A stretch of DNA of 45,190 nucleotides, from positions 1 to 45,190 of the forward strand of contig JAILMJ010000009.1 in NCBI GenBank assembly GCA_024692685.1, written 5' to 3'. The position numbers and the translations under genes were made by a program. Positions 8,188-17,021 of the stretch are shown in pieces (position 1 is the stretch's first letter; each line of letters starts with the position of its first letter). The stretch comes from Clostridia bacterium (lineage in GTDB: Bacteria > Bacillota > Clostridia > Oscillospirales > Acutalibacteraceae). The notes beneath the pieces are model-generated. The model did not search any database. It had not been told where the DNA came from and was given only the letters and a program-made list of their open reading frames with translations.

Positions 8188-9000
8188 GTGCTGATTATGA
8201 AACCAGAAATCAAAATCGTTGTTGCCTCTCATAAGGACTACCCGATGCCCGGCGACAAAATATATGTTCCTGTGCTGGCGGGTGCCGCACTCAGATCCTC
8301 ACCTGCCCCGAACGGCTTCACTCCCGATAACACAGGCGAAAATATTTCCCTGCTCAATCCGTATTTCTGCGAACTAACAGGGTTATATTGGGCATGGAAT
8401 AATCTCGATGCCGACTACATCGGTCTTGTTCATTACAGACGGTATTTTTCGCCGGAGAAAAAGGCTGATTTTTCAAACATCCTCACGAGCGATTATCTTG
8501 AAAAGCATATCCCCGAAATCAGAATTTTCGTACCGAAAAAAAGGCGATATTATATTGAAACTTTATACAGCCACTATGCTCATACCTTTGACGCAAAACA
8601 CCTTGATACAGCCGAGCAGATAATATCGGAAAAATATCCCGAATACAGCGAAAGCTACAGACGCGCCGTCGGCATGCGGAGTGGATATATGTTTAACATG
8701 ATGATTGCGGAACGCAGTCTGCTCGACGGTTATTGCGAATGGCTGTTTGATATTCTTTTTGAACTGAAAGACAGAATTGACTGCGAAAAAATGGATGATT
8801 TTCAAAAAAGATTTTGCGGAAGAGTTTCGGAAATACTGTTTAACGTATGGCTTGATTACAAAATCACAAACAACGAACTTAAAAAGGAAGAAATAGAAGA
8901 AATCCCTGTTGTCGGCACAGAAAAAACAAACTGGATAAAAAAAGGTTCCGCTTTCCTGAAAGCAAAGTTTTTCGGGAAGAAATATGAGAAGAGTTTTTAA
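8188..9000 (+). CDS. DUF4422 protein, probable glycosyltransferase of capsule/EPS synthesis
   Basis: 270 residues. The N-terminus (IKIVVASHKDYPMP), the NPYFCELTGLYWAWNN segment and the GLVHYRRYF motif are the hallmarks of DUF4422, a family found in capsular polysaccharide loci and thought to be glycosyltransferases. There is no signal peptide or membrane helix, so it should act at the cytoplasmic face. A GTG start at 8188 is chosen because AAAAAGGA ends seven bases before it; an ATG at 8197 is the alternative and would sit 16 bases from that site. It starts 14 bases after the initiating transferase. Donor and acceptor are unknown. Confidence 0.85.
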   Translation: MLIMKPEIKIVVASHKDYPMPGDKIYVPVLAGAALRSSPAPNGFTPDNTGENISLLNPYFCELTGLYWAWNNLDADYIGLVHYRRYFSPEKKADFSNILTSDYLEKHIPEIRIFVPKKRRYYIETLYSHYAHTFDAKHLDTAEQIISEKYPEYSESYRRAVGMRSGYMFNMMIAERSLLDGYCEWLFDILFELKDRIDCEKMDDFQKRFCGRVSEILFNVWLDYKITNNELKKEEIEEIPVVGTEKTNWIKKGSAFLKAKFFGKKYEKSF

Positions 9001-9877
9001 TTATATGAAAGAAACTGTTGCAGTAGTTGTTACATACAACCGTAAAGAATTACTTAAAGAATGCATCAAGCATCTGCTTTCTCAGACCGCACCCACTGAT
9101 ATCCTCGTTGTTGATAACGCAAGCACGGACGGTACCGCGGAGCTTTTCAGCGCGCCGCAGGATGGAATATTTTATTTTAATACCGGGGCAAATCTCGGCG
9201 GTGCGGGCGGCTTTAATTTCGGAATGCGCAAGGCGGCCGAAATGGGCTATGACTTTGTCTGGGTGATGGATGATGACACAATGCCATCGCCCACGGCTCA
9301 CGAAAAACTGCTTGAGGTTGACGGCCTGCTTGAGGGCAACTACGGCTGGCTTTCCTCTCTCACACTGTGGAAAGACGGCACACCCTGCGCTATGAATATT
9401 CAGAAAATCACCAAATGGAAGCCCCTCGGGGATTTTGAATATTCGCACTCTGTGCAGTACGCTTCGTTTGTTTCGCTGTTTATTAAAGCGGATACAATCA
9501 GAGAATTCGGCCTGCCGTACAAGGAGTTTTTTATCTGGGGAGATGACTGGGAATATACCCGCCGCATATCAAAGCATAAGCCGTGCTTTTTTGTGCCCGG
9601 CAGCGTGGTGAAGCATGAATGCAAAACCAATAATGGATCCGATATTACCAAAGAGAATGGCAATAATCTAGATAGATACGCCTATTCATACAGAAACGAT
9701 GTGGTTGTATACCGGCAGGATGGAATAGACGGAGCATTGTTTCTTTTGTTAAGAATTGCCAAACACTCTATAAAAATTATTATTAAATCCGGAAACAAAG
9801 CGCAAAAGCTTAAGCTGATGTTCTCGTCACTCAAAGAGGGCATGAAATTCAGACCGGAGATTGAATATTTAGGATGA
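8984..9877 (+). CDS. Family 2 glycosyltransferase, galactofuranosyl/rhamnosyl-transferase-like
   Basis: 297 residues with a GT-A fold: VAVVVTYNR near the start, DNASTDG (44-50), the loop NLGGAGGF (70-77) and the metal-binding DDDT (96-99). The GGAGGF loop plus DDD is typical of the GlfT/rhamnosyltransferase branch, and a UDP-galactopyranose mutase gene sits 4.4 kb downstream in the same operon, so transfer of galactofuranose is a fair inference. Later WGDDWEYTRR carries the expected acidic/Trp acceptor motif. The start at 8984 overlaps the previous gene by 17 bases and has GGGAAG four bases upstream; ATG 9005, just before VAVVVTYN, is an equally plausible start. Confidence 0.88.
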   Translation: MRRVFNYMKETVAVVVTYNRKELLKECIKHLLSQTAPTDILVVDNASTDGTAELFSAPQDGIFYFNTGANLGGAGGFNFGMRKAAEMGYDFVWVMDDDTMPSPTAHEKLLEVDGLLEGNYGWLSSLTLWKDGTPCAMNIQKITKWKPLGDFEYSHSVQYASFVSLFIKADTIREFGLPYKEFFIWGDDWEYTRRISKHKPCFFVPGSVVKHECKTNNGSDITKENGNNLDRYAYSYRNDVVVYRQDGIDGALFLLLRIAKHSIKIIIKSGNKAQKLKLMFSSLKEGMKFRPEIEYLG

Positions 9878-9881
9878 TTCT

Positions 9882-10841
9882 ATGGACTTGATTACTGTCA
9901 TCGTTCCTGTTTATAAAGTTGAAAAATACTTGCGCAGATGTGTTGACAGCATACTTGCGCAGACTTATACCAATCTTGAAATAATTCTCGTTGATGACGG
10001 TTCACCCGATAACTGCGGGAAAATCTGTGACGAATACGCGGAAAATGATAGCAGAATAAAAGTTATCCATCAAAAAAACGGCGGCCTTTCTGCGGCGCGT
10101 AATGCCGGACTGGATATTGCAACCGGTGATTATATTGGTTTTGTGGACAGTGATGATTATATTGAACGAGATATGTATGAGAGTTTATATATATCTGCCA
10201 CTCGTAATGACGCTGATATTTCTTCCTGCAATTTTATAAAAGTTGACGAAAACGGAAATACCGTCAAGACGGAGAAGCAGCCGGCTTTTTTGATTCTCGA
10301 TAATATGAAAGCTCTTGAAATGTTACAATCAGATTATGATCTTAATTTTGTAATCGTATGTAATAAACTGTTTAAATCCCATTTATTTGATAATATACGC
10401 TTCCCTCTCAATAGATATTACGAAGATAATTATGTAATCCATAATCTTCTTTATAATTGCAAGGTTTTTTCAACTACCGGAAGCACTAAATACTTTTATG
10501 TCCAAAAAAACGGCGGAATTATGAATTCCCTGAATTCTTCAAACGGTTTTGACGAGATAGGTGGGTTTTTGGAGCGATACCGGTTCTTTAAAGAAAAAGA
10601 ATTGACCAATCTTATACCGGGCGCTCAGCAATATTTTATGTATTCATATCGGAGGCAGAAAGCATTTTATACTCCAAAATCAGAAGATGAAAAGGAGTTA
10701 ATGAAAAAATACGATATTATTGCCAAAAGAATTTATGCGGGATGCAAAGATAATATGACCTGGAAAGACCATCTTGCCATGAATTGTTTTCCGTTATACA
10801 AATTCATAGCAAGAACGAAAAATATTATATCACATTATTGA
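9882..10841 (+). CDS. Family 2 glycosyltransferase
   Basis: 319 residues, GT-A fold, cytoplasmic. The opening ITVIVPVYKVEKYL, DDGSPDN (38-44), GGLSAARNAG (67-76) and DSDDY (89-93) are the classic GT2 nucleotide-sugar and metal sites. The C-terminal third is variable and sets the acceptor, so the linkage made is unknown. It follows the preceding transferase by four bases and has AGGATG upstream. From here to about 13100 the DNA becomes visibly richer in A+T than the earlier genes. Confidence 0.9.
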   Translation: MDLITVIVPVYKVEKYLRRCVDSILAQTYTNLEIILVDDGSPDNCGKICDEYAENDSRIKVIHQKNGGLSAARNAGLDIATGDYIGFVDSDDYIERDMYESLYISATRNDADISSCNFIKVDENGNTVKTEKQPAFLILDNMKALEMLQSDYDLNFVIVCNKLFKSHLFDNIRFPLNRYYEDNYVIHNLLYNCKVFSTTGSTKYFYVQKNGGIMNSLNSSNGFDEIGGFLERYRFFKEKELTNLIPGAQQYFMYSYRRQKAFYTPKSEDEKELMKKYDIIAKRIYAGCKDNMTWKDHLAMNCFPLYKFIARTKNIISHY

Positions 10842-10851
10842 CGGAGAAAAT

Positions 10852-11655
10852 ATGATTCCTAAAACAATTCACTACTGCTGGTTTGGCGGGAAGCCTCTTC
10901 CGGAATTGGCACAAAAGTGCATAGCGAGCTGGAAAAAATACTGCCCGGATTATGAAATAATTGAGTGGAATGAAAGCAATTTTGATTTCAGCGAATGTAA
11001 TTATGCCCGCGAAGCCTATGAAGCAAAAAAATGGGCATTTATAACAGATTATGTCCGCTTAAAAGTGCTTTATGAAAACGGCGGTATCTATATGGATACA
11101 GATGTTGAAGTATTGAAGCCGCTTGATTCACTGCTTCAGTATGAAGCAGTGTCTGGATTTGAGTCGGAAACACAAATCCCGACAGGCTTGATAGCCTGTC
11201 GGGAAGGGCTGCCGATTATTGGTGAACTTCTTCAGGAATATGATAATATACATTTCAAAAAAGATGACGGCACTTTGGATTTAATGACAAATGTTATCAG
11301 AATCACTAACACACTTCTCAAATATGGACTTAAGCAAAATAACACACTGCAAACTATAAACGGCTTTACCCTCTTGCCTAAAGATTATCTCTGCCCTAAA
11401 GATTTGGAAACCGGAATAATAACTATTACCGATAATACACTTACCATACATCACTTTGACGGTAGCTGGCTGCCGGAAGAGGAAAAATACATAGATTCAT
11501 TATACCGTAAGTATTCAAAAAAGTTTCCTAATAAAACCGCGCATCGTATTGCCGTTGCAAAAGTCTTTACCGCAAAGTACGGCATAATTAAAATGCCGAT
11601 TGCTTTGGTTAAGCGAAAAATCAATAATTTAATAGAAAAAAACAAACAATTATGA
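10852..11655 (+). CDS. GT32-type glycosyltransferase (capsular polysaccharide family)
   Basis: 267 residues. MIPKTIHYCWFGG at the N-terminus, the ITDYVRLKVLYENGG helix and the DxD motif in IYMDTDVEV (Asp82, Asp84) identify the Och1/GT32 group, common in bacterial polysaccharide loci. It uses a nucleotide sugar with a metal held by the DxD. There is no membrane anchor apart from a basic C-terminus. RBS CGGAG precedes the ATG and the stop overlaps the flippase start by four bases (ATGA), so the two are translationally coupled. Substrate is not predictable. Confidence 0.88.
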   Translation: MIPKTIHYCWFGGKPLPELAQKCIASWKKYCPDYEIIEWNESNFDFSECNYAREAYEAKKWAFITDYVRLKVLYENGGIYMDTDVEVLKPLDSLLQYEAVSGFESETQIPTGLIACREGLPIIGELLQEYDNIHFKKDDGTLDLMTNVIRITNTLLKYGLKQNNTLQTINGFTLLPKDYLCPKDLETGIITITDNTLTIHHFDGSWLPEEEKYIDSLYRKYSKKFPNKTAHRIAVAKVFTAKYGIIKMPIALVKRKINNLIEKNKQL

Positions 11656-13103
11656 AAAAAGAAAGCAATTTTATACTATTAAAAAACTCGATTTTTAATA
11701 TTGTTTATAATCTGATAAATGTTTTTTTTCCTTTGATATCTGCATCATATGCTGCCAGAATTTTGTTGCCGGAAGGAATCGGGAAAGTTTCTTATGCAAG
11801 CAATATTGTTTCATATTTTGTTTTGCTTGCTACTTTGGGATTACCATCTTATGGAATAAAAATGATTGGTTTAACAAGCAACGATGAAGAGTCGAAAAGG
11901 AAGACATTTTCTGAGTTATTTTTGATTAATCTTTTAACATCTACAATTGCAATCATTTCATTTATTGTATGTCTGCTGGTTATACCAAAATTAAGAGTTA
12001 ACTGTTTCCTATATTTGATCCTCGGAATACAACTTATATTCTGCTATTTTAATGTGGATTGGTATTTTCGTGGAAATGAGAATTACTTTTTTATCGTTTC
12101 AAGGAATATTCTTATAAAAATTCTTTTTCTCATATGCCTAATATCATTTGTTAAATCAAAAGAGGATATTTATAATTATACGGCAATAATCAGTGCATTT
12201 GCTTCATTAAACTATTTAGTAAACTTTGTTTACATAAGCAGGCACACTAAGCTTCGCTTCAAAAATCTTGATTTAAATAAACATATAAAACCTATACTTT
12301 TACTATCAGTAACGCTTGTTTTTTCTACAATTTACAGCAAAATAGATGTTCTTATGCTAGGTGATATGGCTTCGGATTGGAATGTAGGCATTTACGAGAA
12401 TGCCCATAAAATTCAGAACACAATCACTACTGCTTGTGTTTCAATAACCGCAGTTTTTCTTCCCAAACTCAGTTATTACTATGAAAAAAACAAAGATAGT
12501 TTTATTAAATTACTTAATAAAGGGCTTAATATTATTATTTTCATAACGATTCCATCGGCTTTCGGCGTTTTTATCCTTGCTGATAATATTATAAATATGT
12601 TATTTGGTGAGGCTTTTGCGGCTTCCGCTCAGGTTTTAAAATGGTTTTCATTGTTAATTGCCATAAAAGGTATTGGTGATTTGATTTGCTATCAAATGAT
12701 AATAAGCATCGGCAAAGAAGCGGTTTTTGTTCCTGTCGCAATAATAGCTGCAACAATAAATATTGGGTTGAATTATGTTTTAATCCCGATTTATATTCAA
12801 AACGGTGCTGCAATTGCATCAGTCGTTAGTGAACTCATTTTAAACTCTGTATTGTTTATTGTTAGTCGTCATTTTATTAAATACAAAATTGATTTTGAAA
12901 TACTGATAAAGGCGATTATTTCTACAATGTTTATGAGTGCTTTAGTTTTTGGTATAACCAAATTACACTGTTCTGACACCATAATATGTTGCATTGGTGT
13001 TTTTGGTGGATTGTTCGTATTTTTCGGATCCAACCTGGCATTGAAAAACAAATTATTATTTGATCTTTATTTTCAGGTTAAAAACAAAATCGGTGAACAA
13101 TAA
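11652..13103 (+). CDS. Wzx-type oligosaccharide flippase
   Basis: 483 residues, almost entirely hydrophobic, with about 12-14 membrane helices and the MOP-superfamily start (FNIVYNLINVFFPLISASYA, ARILLPEGIGKVSYA). It should flip undecaprenyl-linked repeat units across the membrane for the polymerase at 15416. The gene is the most A+T-rich in the operon, unlike the flanking epimerase and mutase genes, suggesting a different origin of this central block. It overlaps the GT32 gene by four bases and the epimerase gene by one base (TAATG). Confidence 0.92.
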   Translation: MKKESNFILLKNSIFNIVYNLINVFFPLISASYAARILLPEGIGKVSYASNIVSYFVLLATLGLPSYGIKMIGLTSNDEESKRKTFSELFLINLLTSTIAIISFIVCLLVIPKLRVNCFLYLILGIQLIFCYFNVDWYFRGNENYFFIVSRNILIKILFLICLISFVKSKEDIYNYTAIISAFASLNYLVNFVYISRHTKLRFKNLDLNKHIKPILLLSVTLVFSTIYSKIDVLMLGDMASDWNVGIYENAHKIQNTITTACVSITAVFLPKLSYYYEKNKDSFIKLLNKGLNIIIFITIPSAFGVFILADNIINMLFGEAFAASAQVLKWFSLLIAIKGIGDLICYQMIISIGKEAVFVPVAIIAATINIGLNYVLIPIYIQNGAAIASVVSELILNSVLFIVSRHFIKYKIDFEILIKAIISTMFMSALVFGITKLHCSDTIICCIGVFGGLFVFFGSNLALKNKLLFDLYFQVKNKIGEQ

Positions 13104-14215
13104 TGAAAAAAGTTTTGCTCGTTTTCGGCACGCGACCCGAAGCAATAAAAATGTGCCCTCTTGTCAATGAACTAAAAACAAGAGACAATATTCAAACTGT
13201 TGTTTGTGTAACAGGTCAGCATCGTCAGATGCTTGACCAGGTCCTCAGCGTTTTTAATATTGTTCCTGACTATGATTTGTCAATAATGAAGGAAAAGCAG
13301 ACGCTTTTTGATATTACAACAAGTATCCTCAGTTCAATCAAAGCTGTTCTTGAAAAAGAGCGGCCGGATATCTGTCTCGTCCACGGCGACACAAGCACGA
13401 GCTTTGTCACTGCGCTTGCCTGCTTTTATCTGCAGATTCCTGTCGGCCATGTGGAAGCGGGTCTGCGCACGCATAATATTCTCAGCCCTTATCCCGAAGA
13501 ATTCAACCGACAGGCCGTTTCAATCATCTCTCAATTCAATTTTGCTCCTACAGAAACAGCAAGGAACAATCTTATTTCCGAGGGCAGGAATCCTGCATCA
13601 ACATGGGTTACGGGCAATACGGTAATTGACGCACTGAAAACAACTGTAAAACCCGATTATACTCATCCTGAAACAGAATGGGCAAAAGACAGCAGACTAA
13701 TTTTCATCACCGCACATCGCCGCGAGAATCTCGGTGAGCCTATGCACAATATGTTCCGGGCTATACGTAGAGTTCTCGAAGAGCATCCTGATGTCAAAGC
13801 GGTGTATCCCATACATATGAATCCGCTTGTAAGATTAACTGCAGATGAAGAACTGGCCGAATGCGACCGAATACACATAATTGAGCCCATTGATGTATTT
13901 GACTGCCATAATATTATGGCAAAAAGTTATCTGATTCTGACCGACAGCGGAGGAATCCAGGAGGAGGCGCCTTCGCTCGGCAAACCGGTATTGGTTATGA
14001 GAGATACAACCGAACGCCCCGAAGGAATCGAAGCAGGAACATTGAAACTTGTTGGCACAGAAGAAGATACTATTTACACTACGTTTACGGAATTATTAGA
14101 TAATCCCGAATCCTATAACAATATGGCTCAGGCAGTAAATCCCTACGGAGATGGATTTGCAAGCAAACGAATAGCGGATATTTTAGAAAAATCTTGTAAG
14201 GATATCTTATCTTAA
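13103..14215 (+). CDS. wecB: UDP-N-acetylglucosamine 2-epimerase (non-hydrolysing)
   Basis: Interconverts UDP-GlcNAc and UDP-ManNAc in the cytoplasm. 370 residues, the usual length, with two Rossmann-like halves. Motifs: VFGTRPEAIKM, TGQHRQML, HGDTSTSF, GHVEAGLRT, TAHRRENLG, and the C-terminal TDSGGIQEEAP and RDTTERPEG. In this operon it probably supplies UDP-ManNAc as a building block, as no ManNAc dehydrogenase follows. The start overlaps the flippase stop by one base. Base composition returns to that of the early operon. Confidence 0.95.
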   Translation: MKKVLLVFGTRPEAIKMCPLVNELKTRDNIQTVVCVTGQHRQMLDQVLSVFNIVPDYDLSIMKEKQTLFDITTSILSSIKAVLEKERPDICLVHGDTSTSFVTALACFYLQIPVGHVEAGLRTHNILSPYPEEFNRQAVSIISQFNFAPTETARNNLISEGRNPASTWVTGNTVIDALKTTVKPDYTHPETEWAKDSRLIFITAHRRENLGEPMHNMFRAIRRVLEEHPDVKAVYPIHMNPLVRLTADEELAECDRIHIIEPIDVFDCHNIMAKSYLILTDSGGIQEEAPSLGKPVLVMRDTTERPEGIEAGTLKLVGTEEDTIYTTFTELLDNPESYNNMAQAVNPYGDGFASKRIADILEKSCKDILS

Positions 14216-14291
14216 AGATAGAATAAAAAACACAAGCAGGAAAAATTCTGCTTAAGGTCAAACATAATTTTTTTAACAGGAAGTAACTGCA
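14216..14291 (+). other. Short spacer with weak hairpin before glf
   Basis: AAGCAG (14234-14239) pairs with CTGCTT (14248-14253), extendable by one G-T and one A-T pair. A T7 run follows only some 15 bases later, so this is a poor terminator and may just tune readthrough or stability. The mutase RBS AGGAAG follows. Confidence 0.35.
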
Positions 14292-15413
14292 ATGTATGAT
14301 TATCTTATAGTCGGGGCGGGGCTCTACGGGGCCGTTTTTGCCGAAAAAATGAAACAGGCCGGCAAGTCTGTTCTTGTCATTGACAGGCGCTCAAACATCG
14401 GCGGAAACATCTATACAGAAAAAATTAACGGCATAAATGTTCACAAGTACGGTGCGCATATTTTTCACACTAACAACAAGACAGTCTGGGACTACGTCAA
14501 CAGGTTTGCCGTGTTCAACCGCTACACAAACTCCCCTGTTGCGAACTTCAAAGGTGAACTGTATTCCTTGCCTTTCAATATGTACACCTTCAACAAAATG
14601 TGGGGAGTAAAAACTCCGGATGAGGCAAAAGCTAAAATAGACGAACAGCGAAAAGCCGCAGGCATCACGGAGCCGAAAAACCTTGAAGAGCAGGCGATTT
14701 CACTTGTCGGCAAAGACATTTACGAAAAACTTGTTGAAGGTTACACGGAAAAACAGTGGGGACGTAAATGCAGCGAGCTGCCGGCGTTTATCATAAAACG
14801 TTTGCCGGTTAGATTCACCTTTGACAACAACTATTTCAATGCGCTATATCAAGGTATACCGACCGGTGGCTACACAAAAATGATTGAGAATATGCTCTCC
14901 GGAATCGAAGTAAGGCTCGGTGTTGACTATCTGAAAAACAGGCGGGATTATTCATCGGTTGCGAAAAAAGTCATTTGCACGGGAGCGATAGACGAATACT
15001 TTGACTATTGCCTGGGAGCCCTCGAATACCGCTCTGTCAGATTTGAAACGGAAACGCTTGACACTTCAAATTATCAGGGCAACGCCGTAATAAACTATAC
15101 AGACAGCGAAACTCCGTGGACGAGAATAATTGAGCACAAATGGTTTGAATTCGGCAAAGATGAAAACGGAAACGACCTGTCCGGCACAGTCATCAGCCGC
15201 GAATACTCGTCTGAATGGAAGCCGGGCGATGAGCCGTATTACCCCGTGAATGACGAAAAAAATTCTGCTTTGTATGCAAAATATCTGGAGCTTGCCGCCA
15301 AAGAGCAGAACACGGTTTTCGGCGGGAGACTCGGCGAATACAAGTATTACGATATGGACAAAGTAGTCGAAATCGCTCTTGAAAGAGCAGAAAATGAAAT
15401 CAACGGAGACTGA
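14292..15413 (+). CDS. glf: UDP-galactopyranose mutase
   Basis: FAD enzyme that contracts UDP-galactopyranose to UDP-galactofuranose in the cytoplasm. 373 residues, full length. The FAD-binding start DYLIVGAGLYGAVFA, the acidic end of the ribose-binding strand in VLVIDRRSNIGGN, and the signature HKYGAHIFHTNN are unmistakable; EKQWGRKCSELP and the later PTGGYTKMIENM belong to the substrate site. Its presence means the polysaccharide most likely contains galactofuranose, and the GT2 at 8984 is the best candidate to transfer it. The stop is two bases before the polymerase ATG. Confidence 0.96.
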   Translation: MYDYLIVGAGLYGAVFAEKMKQAGKSVLVIDRRSNIGGNIYTEKINGINVHKYGAHIFHTNNKTVWDYVNRFAVFNRYTNSPVANFKGELYSLPFNMYTFNKMWGVKTPDEAKAKIDEQRKAAGITEPKNLEEQAISLVGKDIYEKLVEGYTEKQWGRKCSELPAFIIKRLPVRFTFDNNYFNALYQGIPTGGYTKMIENMLSGIEVRLGVDYLKNRRDYSSVAKKVICTGAIDEYFDYCLGALEYRSVRFETETLDTSNYQGNAVINYTDSETPWTRIIEHKWFEFGKDENGNDLSGTVISREYSSEWKPGDEPYYPVNDEKNSALYAKYLELAAKEQNTVFGGRLGEYKYYDMDKVVEIALERAENEINGD

Positions 15414-15415
15414 AA

Positions 15416-16900
15416 ATGAGCAAACTGAAAAGTATGACGGAAAACAGATATACTCTCAATGATATCTTTACAAAGAATTATCAATACTGGCTTGCAGCCC
15501 CGCTTTTCATTTATCTGCTGACACCGGTTGTTCATATGATTGTTTATGCATTATTGTATTCAGACACTCTAACTTCCACTGCTGATGCGGAATATGACCC
15601 GATTTTACATTATATGAATACAGGAGAGTGGCAAGGCGATTACTACTCAGCCATTATTCAATTCTCATTCATAATCAGCGCATTCGTCGCCGCTGTTGCG
15701 CTTATATCGTATTTCGCATGGTGTAGGCAAAACGCAATCAGGCAGACCTCCGACTGGATACCTATGTGTTTTTTTGCTGTTTATGGTTTCCTTATTGTCA
15801 TATCAACCGTAATAAATAAAACAACATTCAACTATATTTTCGGTCTGACTGCGAGGGCAGAAGGCGTAATTGAAGTAATCGGGTATTTCCTGGTTTTTTA
15901 TCTGTGCGGTTCACTGATAAGAAACGAAAAAATCAAATATGCCGCCATTTGTTTTTTCCTCGCAACCGGAACGGTCATAGGCATCCTTTCTCTAATTAAT
16001 CTCTTTGTAACTGATATCGGTATTATCAAAGACGACACACTAAGTGCAATCTTTTATCATCACAACTTCTACGCCTATTATCTTTCCATCACAATTGCAC
16101 TCTGTGTAGCTCTGTTTTCCCTGAGCAAAAAGAAAGCGGTTGCTATTGTATCATTTATACTTTTCTGCTTTAACTCGTTTATACTTGCAGTCAACGACAG
16201 TCTCGGAGGCTTCATCGCAAGCATTGTGAGCATGGTATTTCTTGCTGTCGCCTTTGCAATAAAAAGAAAAAAGTTCCCGCTTCGCACCGTTATTGCATTT
16301 GCGGTTTTTCTGGCTATTGTTTTTGTCACCGGACTGTTTACTCCGAGTTTCTTCAGTGAGCTGACAAAACTCGGCTCAGATGTAGAGAGAATAATTACAG
16401 ACAGCGAAAATGCCGGCGATGCAGGCACCGCACGGTGGACACTCTGGGTACACACGGCAAAATATATCAAGGAAAAGCCCTTGTTCGGCTGGGGCTTTGA
16501 GGGCATTGCAGACAGGCTGGGGACCGAAACCCACGCCGACAAAACCCACAACGAATATCTTGAAAATATGGCATATTACGGCATACCGGCGGGAGTGCTC
16601 TATGTGCTCGGGCTTATCAGTGTCTATGTCAAGGCTTTGATAAGGCATAAAAAGGTTGACGATGTTACCCTTGTCTGCCTGACGGGTGCATTTGCTTATA
16701 TTGCCTCCGCCTTTGTCGGCAACGCATTTATTTTTATTGCTCCCTTCTTCTTCATCTTCCTCGGCCTTGCAAACAACACGCACGGACAGTATCCTGAACC
16801 GGAAAGAGTCACAGATAATACGGGTGAGGCCGTTAAAGAATCAGAAAATCCGGAAACAACTCCGGAAATCCCGGATAAAACGGTGGAAGAAGAATCATAA
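15416..16900 (+). CDS. Wzy/WaaL-type polysaccharide polymerase or ligase
   Basis: 494 residues with about ten to twelve membrane helices and a large outer loop near two-thirds, where the O-antigen ligase motif GWGFEGIADRL and the HNEYLENMAYYGIP segment lie. That is the Wzy_C signature. It either polymerises lipid-linked repeats flipped by the Wzx protein or ligates the finished chain. The last 45 residues are a hydrophilic, Pro/Glu/Thr-rich tail. It closes the operon; no Wzz or tyrosine-kinase length regulator is present in the window. Polymerase versus ligase cannot be decided from sequence alone. Confidence 0.88.
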   Translation: MSKLKSMTENRYTLNDIFTKNYQYWLAAPLFIYLLTPVVHMIVYALLYSDTLTSTADAEYDPILHYMNTGEWQGDYYSAIIQFSFIISAFVAAVALISYFAWCRQNAIRQTSDWIPMCFFAVYGFLIVISTVINKTTFNYIFGLTARAEGVIEVIGYFLVFYLCGSLIRNEKIKYAAICFFLATGTVIGILSLINLFVTDIGIIKDDTLSAIFYHHNFYAYYLSITIALCVALFSLSKKKAVAIVSFILFCFNSFILAVNDSLGGFIASIVSMVFLAVAFAIKRKKFPLRTVIAFAVFLAIVFVTGLFTPSFFSELTKLGSDVERIITDSENAGDAGTARWTLWVHTAKYIKEKPLFGWGFEGIADRLGTETHADKTHNEYLENMAYYGIPAGVLYVLGLISVYVKALIRHKKVDDVTLVCLTGAFAYIASAFVGNAFIFIAPFFFIFLGLANNTHGQYPEPERVTDNTGEAVKESENPETTPEIPDKTVEEES

Positions 16901-16927
16901 AAATATAAATAAAGTTTATTATCAATG

Positions 16928-16956
16928 TTGATAAAACAAAAAAATCGTGCTAATAT
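16928..16956 (+). promoter_or_regulatory. Sigma-A promoter of the Gfo/Idh oxidoreductase gene
   Basis: -35 TTGATA (16928-16933), 17-base spacer, -10 TAATAT (16951-16956). A start near 16963 would fall inside the inverted repeat that follows. Confidence 0.65.
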
Positions 16957-16957
16957 A

Positions 16958-17000
16958 GTCGGTGAGTGTTTATTTCCTTCACTCACTGACTTTTCATTTT
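16958..17000 (+). terminator. Hairpin with T-rich tail, overlapping a promoter start site
   Basis: GTCGGTGAGTG (16958-16968) pairs with CACTCACTGAC (16980-16990) with a single G-T wobble, loop of 11, followed by TTTTCATTTT. It fits an intrinsic terminator for the polysaccharide operon 58 bases upstream. Because it overlaps the start region of the next promoter it could also act as an operator or 5' stabilising stem. Confidence 0.5.
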
Positions 17001-17021
17001 GAGAAAGAGAGGAATGTAATC

